Assembly (NCBI GenBank): GCA_015062085.1 | Contig: SUVI01000059.1 | Coordinates: forward strand, 1-21,145 | Length of the DNA stretch: 21,145 bases | Direction: 5' to 3' | Source: Planctomycetaceae bacterium | GTDB taxonomy: Bacteria; Planctomycetota; Planctomycetia; Pirellulales; Thermoguttaceae | In this document: piece by piece, positions 7,423 to 14,499 of the stretch | Layout of the letters: every line of letters starts with the position of its first letter | How positions within the stretch are numbered: position 1 is the first letter of the stretch | Translations under genes and position numbers: made by a program | Notes under the pieces: generated by a model | What the model saw: the letters and a program-made list of their open reading frames with translations, nothing else | Database searches by the model: none | Told to the model about the DNA's origin: nothing

Positions 7423-9129
7423 ATGAGTAGTAGTCCAGAGAACAAAGATGTATTGCTGATCAAAGTGGATTGGAACGGCCGTCTTCAGCCGGGGGCGGCA
7501 TTGTCTCCCAAATTTACGTTCAGCGGTGTCGGGCTGCAGTTTCCGGTGAGTGTTTCGTGCAAAATGGAACGCTTTGCAACGGCAGGCTGGGATGAAGAGC
7601 CGGAGATGTATCCTGTCCCCGGCGGTAAGGGGTGGTATTTCCAGCAGCCGCTGACGATCCCGAACGATCTGCTTCCTGGAACGTATTTCATTAATGTGCG
7701 TGCTGTTTTTCAGAAAGAAGATCCGTTTCTTCCGGGCTCATTTAATAGTCTCACCTATCACGCGCCGATCCAGTTTGATATTGGGCAGAACAATGCGGCA
7801 GGTCCTCTGGTCATCCGCGCGACCGGTAACGCGCTCATCAATATGCGTAATTATGACTGGAATAGGTACGAGCGTGAAATCGTGATCGAGGCGGACGAGA
7901 ACGCGATCATTAATTTGTCGAAGAATCTGTATGCCGCTTCTGCTGATCAAAATACCGCTCCGAAAGAGGATGATGGTAACGATGCTGCGGGCAATACAAA
8001 ACCGTGGCTTTTCAAATTCGAGCCGATCGGGGCCGGAGTGAATCCTCCGCCGCGCGACACGCTTCTTTTGACGGCGGAAGTGAATGGAAAAGTGTATTTT
8101 TATCACATCTGCGCGAAACCGTCGGTCGTTTTGGGACGCGGGCATAATCGTAAGAATATCGATTATGTCTATCGATATTATCGGGAGTCTGATGACGATT
8201 TGAATGCAAGCACTGCGAGTATGTTTTTTTCAAGGAGCCATTTGAATATTAAGGTCGGCAATTTGGCGGACCTTACGGATGGTCTTACCTTTACGTCATT
8301 GGGAAAATGGGGGACGAAGATCGTCTGTGATGCGTACGAGCCGAAAGAAGTTACCCTTTCGATGTCGGTGCCGAACTCGAAGTATAAGCTCTCCGATCTG
8401 CTAAAGGATCCTTTGGAGATCGTCCTTGCGGAATGCGGATATTTGGAGATGAAAGGGTACTGCGATCCTGGGACTGGAGCTCTTGGACAGGTCCTTCAAG
8501 GGAATGTACAAAATCCGATGGCGGTGAATCCATTTTGGCAGATCGGGACGAATGCCGGAGTCGATGTGCTGGTTCTGAAGCGTCAGAAAGGACTGACGTT
8601 TTCTGAGAAGATGAAGAAAAAGGCAAAAGAAAGTATTGATAACGACGAAATGACGAAGGCCCAAAATGGGAATTATCAACCGAGAACCTTGAATCTGGAA
8701 GATCCGTGTTGGGAGAATGATCCGTATTGCGATACGGACACGTATCTTTTCATTCTGCGTGCTGCGGTGATCGGAACGGCAAGCGGTTCGATCGCGCCTC
8801 CGAATGCTGCGAGTATGGCTCTTCGTCACGCGGCTATTTATTTCTACGGAAATCGATTTGGGCTTGTGAATTACGATATAAATCCGATCAATTACAAATT
8901 TCAGGGGACAAGCACACCGCTGCAGAATGGACAGTGCAGGCCACTGGAGCCGGGAATGGATTTCGACATTGGAAATGTGAAATTCCATGTCTTTGAAAGT
9001 TACTGCTCGTGGCTTCGGATGCAGCGAAACCGTCGGAAGCATGAAGAAAACGAAAAAGCCATCACCGAGCGGCTGAAAACGCAGTCACAGACTTCGTCGA
9101 CAGAGAATGTTTCCCAAGCGACGCTCTAA
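7423..9129 (+). CDS. Two-FHA-domain protein, copy 2 (intact FHA motif)
   Basis: A 568-residue paralogue of the preceding gene with the same order: beta-rich N-terminal region (about 10-165), acidic linker, FHA1 (about 234-300), a conserved middle segment, FHA2 (about 449-526), and a charged Ser/Thr/Gln-rich tail of some 35 residues absent from copy 1. FHA1 has the classical phosphothreonine-binding residues: G238-R239, S270-R-S-H273 and a GT at 297-298. FHA2 keeps R468-H469, N502-G503 and the IGNVKF strand but has T where the first Arg is usual. It likely reads phosphothreonine on a partner, although no Ser/Thr kinase is in the window. AAGGAGAG lies upstream of ATG 7423. Long blocks are almost identical in DNA to copy 1, while the FHA1 region and the segment before FHA2 differ. 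It is the last gene of the block. Confidence 0.82.
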   Translation: MSSSPENKDVLLIKVDWNGRLQPGAALSPKFTFSGVGLQFPVSVSCKMERFATAGWDEEPEMYPVPGGKGWYFQQPLTIPNDLLPGTYFINVRAVFQKEDPFLPGSFNSLTYHAPIQFDIGQNNAAGPLVIRATGNALINMRNYDWNRYEREIVIEADENAIINLSKNLYAASADQNTAPKEDDGNDAAGNTKPWLFKFEPIGAGVNPPPRDTLLLTAEVNGKVYFYHICAKPSVVLGRGHNRKNIDYVYRYYRESDDDLNASTASMFFSRSHLNIKVGNLADLTDGLTFTSLGKWGTKIVCDAYEPKEVTLSMSVPNSKYKLSDLLKDPLEIVLAECGYLEMKGYCDPGTGALGQVLQGNVQNPMAVNPFWQIGTNAGVDVLVLKRQKGLTFSEKMKKKAKESIDNDEMTKAQNGNYQPRTLNLEDPCWENDPYCDTDTYLFILRAAVIGTASGSIAPPNAASMALRHAAIYFYGNRFGLVNYDINPINYKFQGTSTPLQNGQCRPLEPGMDFDIGNVKFHVFESYCSWLRMQRNRRKHEENEKAITERLKTQSQTSSTENVSQATL

Positions 9130-9160
9130 GTTTTTGACTTTGAAAGAAGCGAACGGGATA

Positions 9161-9196
9161 AAAAAGGGAACCGCCGGAAAAGACGGTTCCTTTTTT
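9161..9196. terminator. Bidirectional terminator between convergent genes
   Basis: AAAAAGGGAACCG (9161-9173) and CGGTTCCTTTTTT (9184-9196) form a stem of 13 pairs including one G-U, with a 10-base loop. The T-run on either strand makes it a good intrinsic terminator for both the FHA gene (stop 9129) and the opposing esterase gene (stop at 9224). Confidence 0.9.
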
Positions 9197-9223
9197 CATG
9201 AAACGCGGTGCGAAACGGTGAGT

Positions 9224-10360
9224 TTAGAGCCCGAGAGCTTTGCGCATGACGGGTTCCATGGCGTTCGCCTGCCAGTAGAAACCGTAGTCATTCGGGTGGG
9301 AATTGTCGACGGTCCCCTCACCGTCCGGCGGGAGGAGCAGGTCGCCCTCGATGTACGAAAGTCCCTGAATTCCAGCGTCGAGCATTCTCTGGTACTCTTT
9401 TTTCATGGCGGCGTGGTTGGCGTTGTGGTAGTTTTGGCGCTCTTCATTGATCCAGGATACTGGGAAACGGCGGTCTTCCACGAGGATGATCGGCGTGTCG
9501 GGACGTTTTTCGCGCAGACGCTTCACGAAATTGAACGCACGTTCCGTCACGAGGATCGGCTGCATATTGGGGAGACAGTCCAGAACGTAGACGCACGGAT
9601 CAAGTTCCGCGAAGGCATCTGCCATGACTTCTTCCATTTTTCCGCATCCGGAGAAGCCGAAGTTCCAGTGCGGAATATCGAGTCGGCGGGAAAGGACGGC
9701 CGGATGCGGCATTCCGGGACGCGACGCGCACGCACCATGGCAGATCGATGTACCGTAAAAGAGGATCGGTTTCTTCGTGACCGGCACGATGGAGAAAGAA
9801 CATCCTTCTGTGACGCCGATCTCCGCTTTCACTACCCCATTATAGAGCGGGAAGTACATGATGTACTCGCGTTCTTTTCCATCGTCCGGGATCCCCGTGC
9901 CGATGAGTACCTCTGCCTTCTTTCCTTTTTGGACGGCATTGACATAACGCCAGGTCCCTTTTTCGTCGCGGCAATAGAGGTCGAAACCGCTTACTCCGAC
10001 CTGTGCCATGTGCCACATGCTGAGATTTGCCCGGGTGTTTTCGTATCGGATCCAGATCTGGTGCGAATTCGTTTTGAAGTGTGCCGCCATGCCTGCCGAG
10101 TGAAGCGCATTTCCGCGGACGCCGCCAGGGATCTTTTCCATCCAGCGTTTGGGGAACCGGTCGTACGGGCGGAGACGTTCTTCATTTTCCCACGCACGGC
10201 CTTCAAGAGGCAGTTTTTCGAAATCGAACCACGTTTTGCCGTCCGCAGTGTTTGAGGGGGGCAGCGGAGCCGCAGTGTCTGCACTCGTCATCCCAGAATT
10301 CAGAGCGAGTCCCGCTGCGCTTCCTGCCAGGACGGTACGCAAAAAATCACGTCGAAACAT
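9224..10360 (-). CDS. Tat-exported SGNH/GDSL hydrolase (probable carbohydrate esterase)
   Basis: The 378-residue protein begins with a twin-arginine signal (RRDFLRTVLAGSAAGLAL), so it is probably folded in the cytoplasm and exported. An N-terminal beta domain of the GxDLY type (GVSGFDLYCRDEKGTW, about residues 122-137) precedes a GDSL-like catalytic domain of the Lipase_GDSL_3 kind. The nucleophile is S205 in YGTSICHGACASRPG, the glycine block is in GFSGCG (about 235-240), the Asn is N265 in DCLPN, and the Asp/His pair is D352/H355 in VDNSHPNDYG. Known relatives remove acyl groups, often acetyl, from polysaccharides. The start has AAGGAG 7 bases upstream. Its position beside the GH10 gene favours acetyl-xylan esterase activity, but the substrate is an inference. 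Confidence 0.9.
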   Translation of the reverse strand: MFRRDFLRTVLAGSAAGLALNSGMTSADTAAPLPPSNTADGKTWFDFEKLPLEGRAWENEERLRPYDRFPKRWMEKIPGGVRGNALHSAGMAAHFKTNSHQIWIRYENTRANLSMWHMAQVGVSGFDLYCRDEKGTWRYVNAVQKGKKAEVLIGTGIPDDGKEREYIMYFPLYNGVVKAEIGVTEGCSFSIVPVTKKPILFYGTSICHGACASRPGMPHPAVLSRRLDIPHWNFGFSGCGKMEEVMADAFAELDPCVYVLDCLPNMQPILVTERAFNFVKRLREKRPDTPIILVEDRRFPVSWINEERQNYHNANHAAMKKEYQRMLDAGIQGLSYIEGDLLLPPDGEGTVDNSHPNDYGFYWQANAMEPVMRKALGL

Positions 10361-10438
10361 GGAATTTCTCCTTTTCTTATCTTGGGGATGTTAAATTGAG
10401 GGGGTATTTTGGGGGACTGACTTTTTATAAATTGCAGC

Positions 10439-10474
10439 TTCCGCCTTCTGCATGAGTCGGCACAGAAGGCGGAA
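10439..10474 (-). terminator. Twelve-bp perfect hairpin after the GH10 gene
   Basis: TTCCGCCTTCTG (10439-10450) and CAGAAGGCGGAA (10463-10474) are exact inverted repeats with a 12-base loop, starting 24 bases past the GH10 stop. On the minus strand no immediate U-run follows, so termination may be inefficient or the hairpin may instead stabilise the xylanase message while allowing read-through to the esterase. Confidence 0.6.
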
Positions 10475-10497
10475 AACTGGTTTGCAGAATGTAGAAT

Positions 10498-11940
10498 TTA
10501 CTGGACCATGCAGATCATTTCCTGTTTTTGGCCGTTTTTGTCCGTCCAGGAAAGCTGGTATTTGCCGCGGAATCCTCGGAACTGAACGTTCCCATTTGCG
10601 TCAGCATGGACCGTCATGTTTGTCTTCCATTCATGGTTCAGAAGCTGATCCAAGGCGAACCAGACTGGTTTCTTTTTCAGATTCGTATCAAGAAGACCAG
10701 AAATGGTAGGTTCTCCCGGAGCCGCACCGCCGTCAATGGCATTCCACCACGTGACCGCATCTACATGCTGATGTGCAAAGAAGAGACGATAAATATTCCG
10801 AGCGAGAATAGCCTGGATCATACGTCCTTTTTCGTCGTCGCTTGGGGCGGAAATGGTGATCTCACTCACATGGAGCGGACGTTCCGTTTCCACCAGAGTG
10901 TCAAGGACCGCATTCAGTTTTTCTGGTGTGTGGCTATCCTCACCATCGGCAATCTTTTGGCTCTTTGGCATACTGAAGATGTGCATTTGGACGCCGGTCA
11001 AGTCAACTTTCGCACCACGATCGATCAAATCGCGGACGATTTCAACATAACGCCGATTTGGTCCCCAGCTCATGTCGCATTCGTTCGCGGAAAGACGGAC
11101 CGATTCCGGAAAGTATTTTTTGGCCCATTCAAAGGTTTTGAACGTATAGTCATCAGGCATAAGTCCCCGGTTCGCCTGATTGATGCATTCGTTAACGACG
11201 TCCCACTCGTGAATTCGGCTTCCGTAACGTTCCGCTAACTCACGAACACGTTTTTCGAAAAGCGGTTCCATTGCTTTTCGATCTTCCGGCATCCATTCCG
11301 GATGTCCCCAGCGGCGCATTCCATAAATAATAGCATGTCCGTGGATATTCAGGCCGCGTTTTTCGAGGAAATCAACGACAAAATCGGTCGGCGGACGGCG
11401 CCAGTGCGGTTCATTCCATGGTTCGGCGAGAGAAGCCCAGTATTCCGGTCTATCTTTTTCTGTCATCGTATAACGCGGTTTTCCTGGTTCCGGTTCCATC
11501 GTTTTCCAGTAAAATGCAACGGATGCCGAGTTGAAGAGCGGGCCAAAGAGATCGGCGTAACGTTGATTTCGTTCCGGAGAGCCAAGCTGACCGAGAAGGA
11601 AAATATTACTTCCGAAGCGGAATTGATTGGATAGCTGGCGAACACATACTTCTGTACCTGGAGCTGCATTTTCGAGCGTGAATTTTGCATCTGCCTTGCG
11701 ATATTTTTCGATTTTCTCGTCGATCTCCTGCTGCACATCAGAATTCCAGAAATTTAGATACTCTTTGGACATAATGGACTCGTCCGGAATTCTCTGGTTG
11801 GCAGCTCCGGCATCTGATGTATCTGCGGTGTCACTTGTTTCAGCCTTTCCGGTTTGAAGCATGTTCAGAGAGGCACAGAGTGCTCCAGCACCAAGTAGCT
11901 GGTGGAAACTGCGGCGAGATATAGTGGAGGGGGATGACAT
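10498..11940 (-). CDS. Tat-exported GH10 endo-beta-1,4-xylanase-like glycoside hydrolase
   Basis: The 480-residue product starts with a Tat signal (SRRSFHQLLGAGALCASL). The rest follows the GH10 barrel: FRFGSNIF, FYWKTMEPEPG, HGHAIIYGM (about 200-208), the acid/base glutamate E251 in WDVVNE, GVQMHIF, the nucleophile glutamate E360 in LHVSEITIS, and VTWWNAIDGG near the end. GH10 enzymes cut internal xylan bonds with retention of configuration. The segment usually reading LVWHSQ is IIYGMR here, so a conserved -1 subsite His is missing and specificity may differ. The start is ATG 11940, with AGGAG 9 bases upstream; the ATG at 11964 lacks a ribosome site. A 137-base gap separates it from the esterase gene. 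The GH10 fold is near certain, the substrate less so. Confidence 0.92.
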   Translation of the reverse strand: MSSPSTISRRSFHQLLGAGALCASLNMLQTGKAETSDTADTSDAGAANQRIPDESIMSKEYLNFWNSDVQQEIDEKIEKYRKADAKFTLENAAPGTEVCVRQLSNQFRFGSNIFLLGQLGSPERNQRYADLFGPLFNSASVAFYWKTMEPEPGKPRYTMTEKDRPEYWASLAEPWNEPHWRRPPTDFVVDFLEKRGLNIHGHAIIYGMRRWGHPEWMPEDRKAMEPLFEKRVRELAERYGSRIHEWDVVNECINQANRGLMPDDYTFKTFEWAKKYFPESVRLSANECDMSWGPNRRYVEIVRDLIDRGAKVDLTGVQMHIFSMPKSQKIADGEDSHTPEKLNAVLDTLVETERPLHVSEITISAPSDDEKGRMIQAILARNIYRLFFAHQHVDAVTWWNAIDGGAAPGEPTISGLLDTNLKKKPVWFALDQLLNHEWKTNMTVHADANGNVQFRGFRGKYQLSWTDKNGQKQEMICMVQ

Positions 11941-12031
11941 GACACATTTCTCCTTGTGATTCATGAGCTTGTTTAGGAAAGGAAAGCCAGGCTGACGCAG
12001 TGCAGCATCCTAGCAAAACATCATCTTACGT

Positions 12032-12060
12032 ATTTTAGCTCATGTCGGCGATTTTTGCAA
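12032..12060 (-). promoter_or_regulatory. Candidate promoter of the GH10 gene
   Basis: On the minus strand TTGCAA (12055-12060), 17 bases and TAAAAT (12032-12037) resemble a sigma-70 promoter. The -35 matches at four of six and the -10 at five of six positions. The leader to ATG 11940 would be about 85 bases. Confidence 0.45.
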
Positions 12061-12079
12061 GTAGTTTCAGCTGTTTTTC

Positions 12080-12123
12080 CGGAAAAAACAAAAGATTTTT
12101 CCGAAACTTCGCAAAAATGCGAA
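12080..12123 (-). terminator. AT-rich hairpins downstream of the first DUF1559 gene
   Basis: TTCGCA/TGCGAA (12108-12123, loop of four) is followed on the minus strand by CGGAAAAA/TTTTTCCG (12080-12103), with T-rich loops and flanks. A further palindrome, TTTTTCCGGAAAAA, overlaps it. The group is a plausible terminator before the GH10 promoter, but none is G:C rich. Confidence 0.4.
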
Positions 12124-12169
12124 ATCTTTAGGGAAATGTGAAGGAATAACATTGCGGTCTTTCGTGCGT

Positions 12170-13180
12170 TCAGGGCGTCGTTTTTCCGTTTGGGTAGAGT
12201 CCGTCCTTGATGAACGACTCATCGTATCGGTCCATCTGGAGGTCATCGACCCGTACATTTTCCTCGCCGTCGCGTGTATTCATCGCCAGTACGATGTACG
12301 TCAGTGCCCGGGTCGAGATCAAACGGGCCGAGCCATCCATGAATGCTGAGTGCATCCCGGCAGTGTGGAATCCGTAGAATCCTTCATTCGAATAGTTGAT
12401 GATGCTGTCCCGTTCGCGCAGAAAGGCGGGAATATTCGTCACCGGAGCGCCTGCCCAAAGGGAACGCGAGGCTTGAGCGGTCTGGGTCGCTTCTTTTTTT
12501 TGTTCTTTCCAGAGATCCGGCCGTCCTGCCTGCTCGTTTACGATGATGGTCTGGCTGACTCCGTCTTCCGCGTCTGCCGAGAGGCGTTTGTTTACCTCCA
12601 GCGGATTGGAGTAGACGTCCGTTCTTCCGTATTCGCTCACCGGAACGCCGCCTGCATGGACGAAATAGTCAGACGCACTTCCTTCGACGGAACACGCTTT
12701 GCCCGTCAGGTCGAATTTTGCCTGAACGAGACGTTTCTTGTTTGGCGTACTTGGGCAAAGGAAAGATCCCATGTGCCGCTTGATGAGGTACTGATTGTTG
12801 CCCTCGAAATAGTCAGCGTCTTCCGTCCAGTCTTTCACGAAATTCTCGGCATCCAGGTGCGGCAGTAGATCGATCGCCCAGCCGCGCTGAACGGGGGTCG
12901 TCGAGTAGCTCGGAGGCAGGAGCCCGCCGTGTACGGTCGAGTACTCCATGAACGCGAGCGCCAGCTGTTTCTGATTGTTCAGGCAGGACGCCTTTCGCGC
13001 TGCCTCGCGTGCCGTCTGGACAGCCGGGATCGTCAAGCCGATGAGGACTCCGATGATGGAAATGGTGACGAGAAGCTCAATGAGCGTGAAACCGGATGTG
13101 CGTAAGATCCCGCGGCGGAAAGCAGAATGCAGTCCGTCATCGGAAAAAAGAAGTACCGTATTTTTTTTTCTGTATTTCAT
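12170..13180 (-). CDS. DUF1559 protein with prepilin-type N-terminus
   Basis: A 336-residue DUF1559 protein, a family greatly expanded in Planctomycetota. It has a type IV pilin/pseudopilin leader: a basic, unusually long pre-sequence of about 30 residues, then [25 protein letters not shown] with Glu at +5, followed by the family's [21 protein letters not shown]. The C-terminal part contains the typical [12 protein letters not shown] segment ([15 protein letters not shown]). It is probably cleaved by a prepilin peptidase and held in the inner membrane or a pseudopilus; its true function is unknown. Start choice: AAGGA lies 11 bases before ATG 13180, but directly abuts the alternative ATG at 13192, four codons longer. 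It follows the second DUF1559 gene and may share its transcript. Confidence 0.92.
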   Translation of the reverse strand: MKYRKKNTVLLFSDDGLHSAFRRGILRTSGFTLIELLVTISIIGVLIGLTIPAVQTAREAARKASCLNNQKQLALAFMEYSTVHGGLLPPSYSTTPVQRGWAIDLLPHLDAENFVKDWTEDADYFEGNNQYLIKRHMGSFLCPSTPNKKRLVQAKFDLTGKACSVEGSASDYFVHAGGVPVSEYGRTDVYSNPLEVNKRLSADAEDGVSQTIIVNEQAGRPDLWKEQKKEATQTAQASRSLWAGAPVTNIPAFLRERDSIINYSNEGFYGFHTAGMHSAFMDGSARLISTRALTYIVLAMNTRDGEENVRVDDLQMDRYDESFIKDGLYPNGKTTP

Positions 13181-13213
13181 GGTTTTCTTCATCCTTGATG
13201 AAAAATGCCGGAA

Positions 13214-13252
13214 CGCCGCCGTCTGCCGCGATAATGGGACGAAACGGCGGCG
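13214..13252 (-). other. GC-rich hairpin between the two DUF1559 genes
   Basis: CGCCGCCGT (13214-13222) and ACGGCGGCG (13244-13252) form nine G:C-rich pairs around a 21-base loop, with GAACG/CGTTC extending the stem past a small bulge. On the minus strand ATTTTTC follows some ten bases later. It could be a terminator for the upstream gene or a leader structure of the downstream one. Confidence 0.5.
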
Positions 13253-13263
13253 CGTTCACGCAT

Positions 13264-13285
13264 CGTTAGTTAGGATCCGTTAGTT
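13264..13285. repeat. Direct repeat CGTTAGTT, 14-base period
   Basis: CGTTAGTT occurs at 13264-13271 and 13278-13285, separated by AGGATC. It lies between the two DUF1559 genes, upstream of the shorter one. It may be a regulator site, but a chance duplication cannot be excluded. Confidence 0.6.
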
Positions 13286-13335
13286 CGTCATGAAGACGAA
13301 AACGGTAGCGCTGAGCCGTGTTTCATGCCTTAGGT

Positions 13336-14397
13336 TCAGGTGCCGTCCGGGTAGCCGCCGTTGGAATTTTTCCAGTCGTCCGTCCAGCTCGTGCGGGTCG
13401 AGTCTTCCTGCGTGACTGCCTGACCGTCATCCGGCGCAGAGAGGTAATTGTAGACGAGCGGAATGATGTTTTCGTTCACGAAACGCACGGAACCGTCGGC
13501 GAATTGGGCATTTGCTCCGGCTGCGTGGAAGGAGTAGGGCGCAGAGCTTGAGTTCGTGACGTTCAGGAGTCGGCGTGCCGCCACATTCGAGTACGCATCC
13601 GCGACGGGGACTCCCGCAGTTCGGGCCGGCTGAGTCCAGGAACCGTCAGCGTTTTTCAGGTAGGTCCAGTAAATGGCCGTTCCGCCGGTGGAGGCTCCTC
13701 CGTGACCTGCCGGCGAGGAGTTCCAGCCGACCCAGCAGAACGCGGAATTTTCGACCGTGCCGGTCAACTTTTTGTCCCAGTACAGGTTGGGCTGGCCTGC
13801 GTGTTCATGGTAGATGATCGTGTTGGAGAGACCATCCGTGAAATTGTCCACCGGAACCAGTCCGTCTTTTCCTCCGCCCAACGGCGTGGAGTAGGAGTAG
13901 CCGTCTTCCGCGTCTACTTTTTTATGGATGAGCGAGTAGTCCGCCGCCACCGCAGTGTAGCCGCTTTCCGTTTTGGAAGAGTAGGTCATCGTACGGTTTC
14001 CGCGGGCCAGCGGTGAGGCAGGGCACAGTACGCACGGCGGGATGGAGAGGCGGAACCGCCGGTTCTTTTCGTCCCCCATCGAAACGGTGGGATCCCACAG
14101 TTTATGGATGTTCGACGCTTCCAGGAACGGAAGAAGCTCAACGAAAACACCGCGTGCCGTTTTTCGGGCGGATGTGTTCTGGTGATTGTTCGGGAACCCG
14201 CCGTACGCGTGTTCGTAGTTGGCCAGCGCGAGACCGATCTGTTTCATGTTGTTCGAGCACTGCGATTTTCGGGCCGCTCCGCGTGCCATGTTGACGGCAG
14301 GAAGAAGCATCGCCATGAGGACGCCAATGATCAGAATGACGACCAGAAGCTCAACGAGCGTGAAGCCTTTTCGGCTGAATGGATTGATTTTCGACAT
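13336..14397 (-). CDS. DUF1559 protein with prepilin-type N-terminus
   Basis: A 353-residue relative of the neighbouring DUF1559 protein. Its leader is short, [11 protein letters not shown], cut before [24 protein letters not shown] with Glu at +5. The family segment [32 protein letters not shown] follows, and [22 protein letters not shown] sits near the C-terminus. It is expected to be processed by prepilin peptidase and to stay membrane-anchored or join a pseudopilus-like structure. AAGGA lies about seven bases before ATG 14397. It lies 102 bases after the ABC permease on the same strand, so read-through is possible. The two DUF1559 proteins are clearly different in sequence, so this is not a recent duplication. 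Biological role unknown. Confidence 0.94.
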   Translation of the reverse strand: MSKINPFSRKGFTLVELLVVILIIGVLMAMLLPAVNMARGAARKSQCSNNMKQIGLALANYEHAYGGFPNNHQNTSARKTARGVFVELLPFLEASNIHKLWDPTVSMGDEKNRRFRLSIPPCVLCPASPLARGNRTMTYSSKTESGYTAVAADYSLIHKKVDAEDGYSYSTPLGGGKDGLVPVDNFTDGLSNTIIYHEHAGQPNLYWDKKLTGTVENSAFCWVGWNSSPAGHGGASTGGTAIYWTYLKNADGSWTQPARTAGVPVADAYSNVAARRLLNVTNSSSAPYSFHAAGANAQFADGSVRFVNENIIPLVYNYLSAPDDGQAVTQEDSTRTSWTDDWKNSNGGYPDGT

Positions 14398-14419
14398 GAT
14401 TTTTTCCTTTTTATGTTGA

Positions 14420-14436
14420 GGGAAGGGACTCTTCCC
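14420..14436 (-). other. Small hairpin between permease and DUF1559 gene
   Basis: GGGAAG/CTTCCC with a five-base loop lies in the 102-base gap. There is no U-run on the minus strand after the stem, so I do not call it a terminator. It could form in the leader of the DUF1559 message, about 23 bases before its start. Confidence 0.4.
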
Positions 14437-14499
14437 ATGTTTTTGGAATTTGGATGAAATTTCGAAGGTTTTCTGAACTTTGGATCTTTTGCCGTTCTT

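Noticed and set aside
9107..10255. Plus-strand open frame of 382 codons opposite the esterase
   Set aside because: It crosses the strong terminator at 9161-9196 and overlaps the SGNH gene, whose catalytic motifs are complete on the minus strand.
12170..14397. DUF1559 pair as a recent tandem duplication
   Set aside because: The two proteins share only family-level motifs. Leader length, middle regions and DNA differ throughout, unlike the FHA pair.
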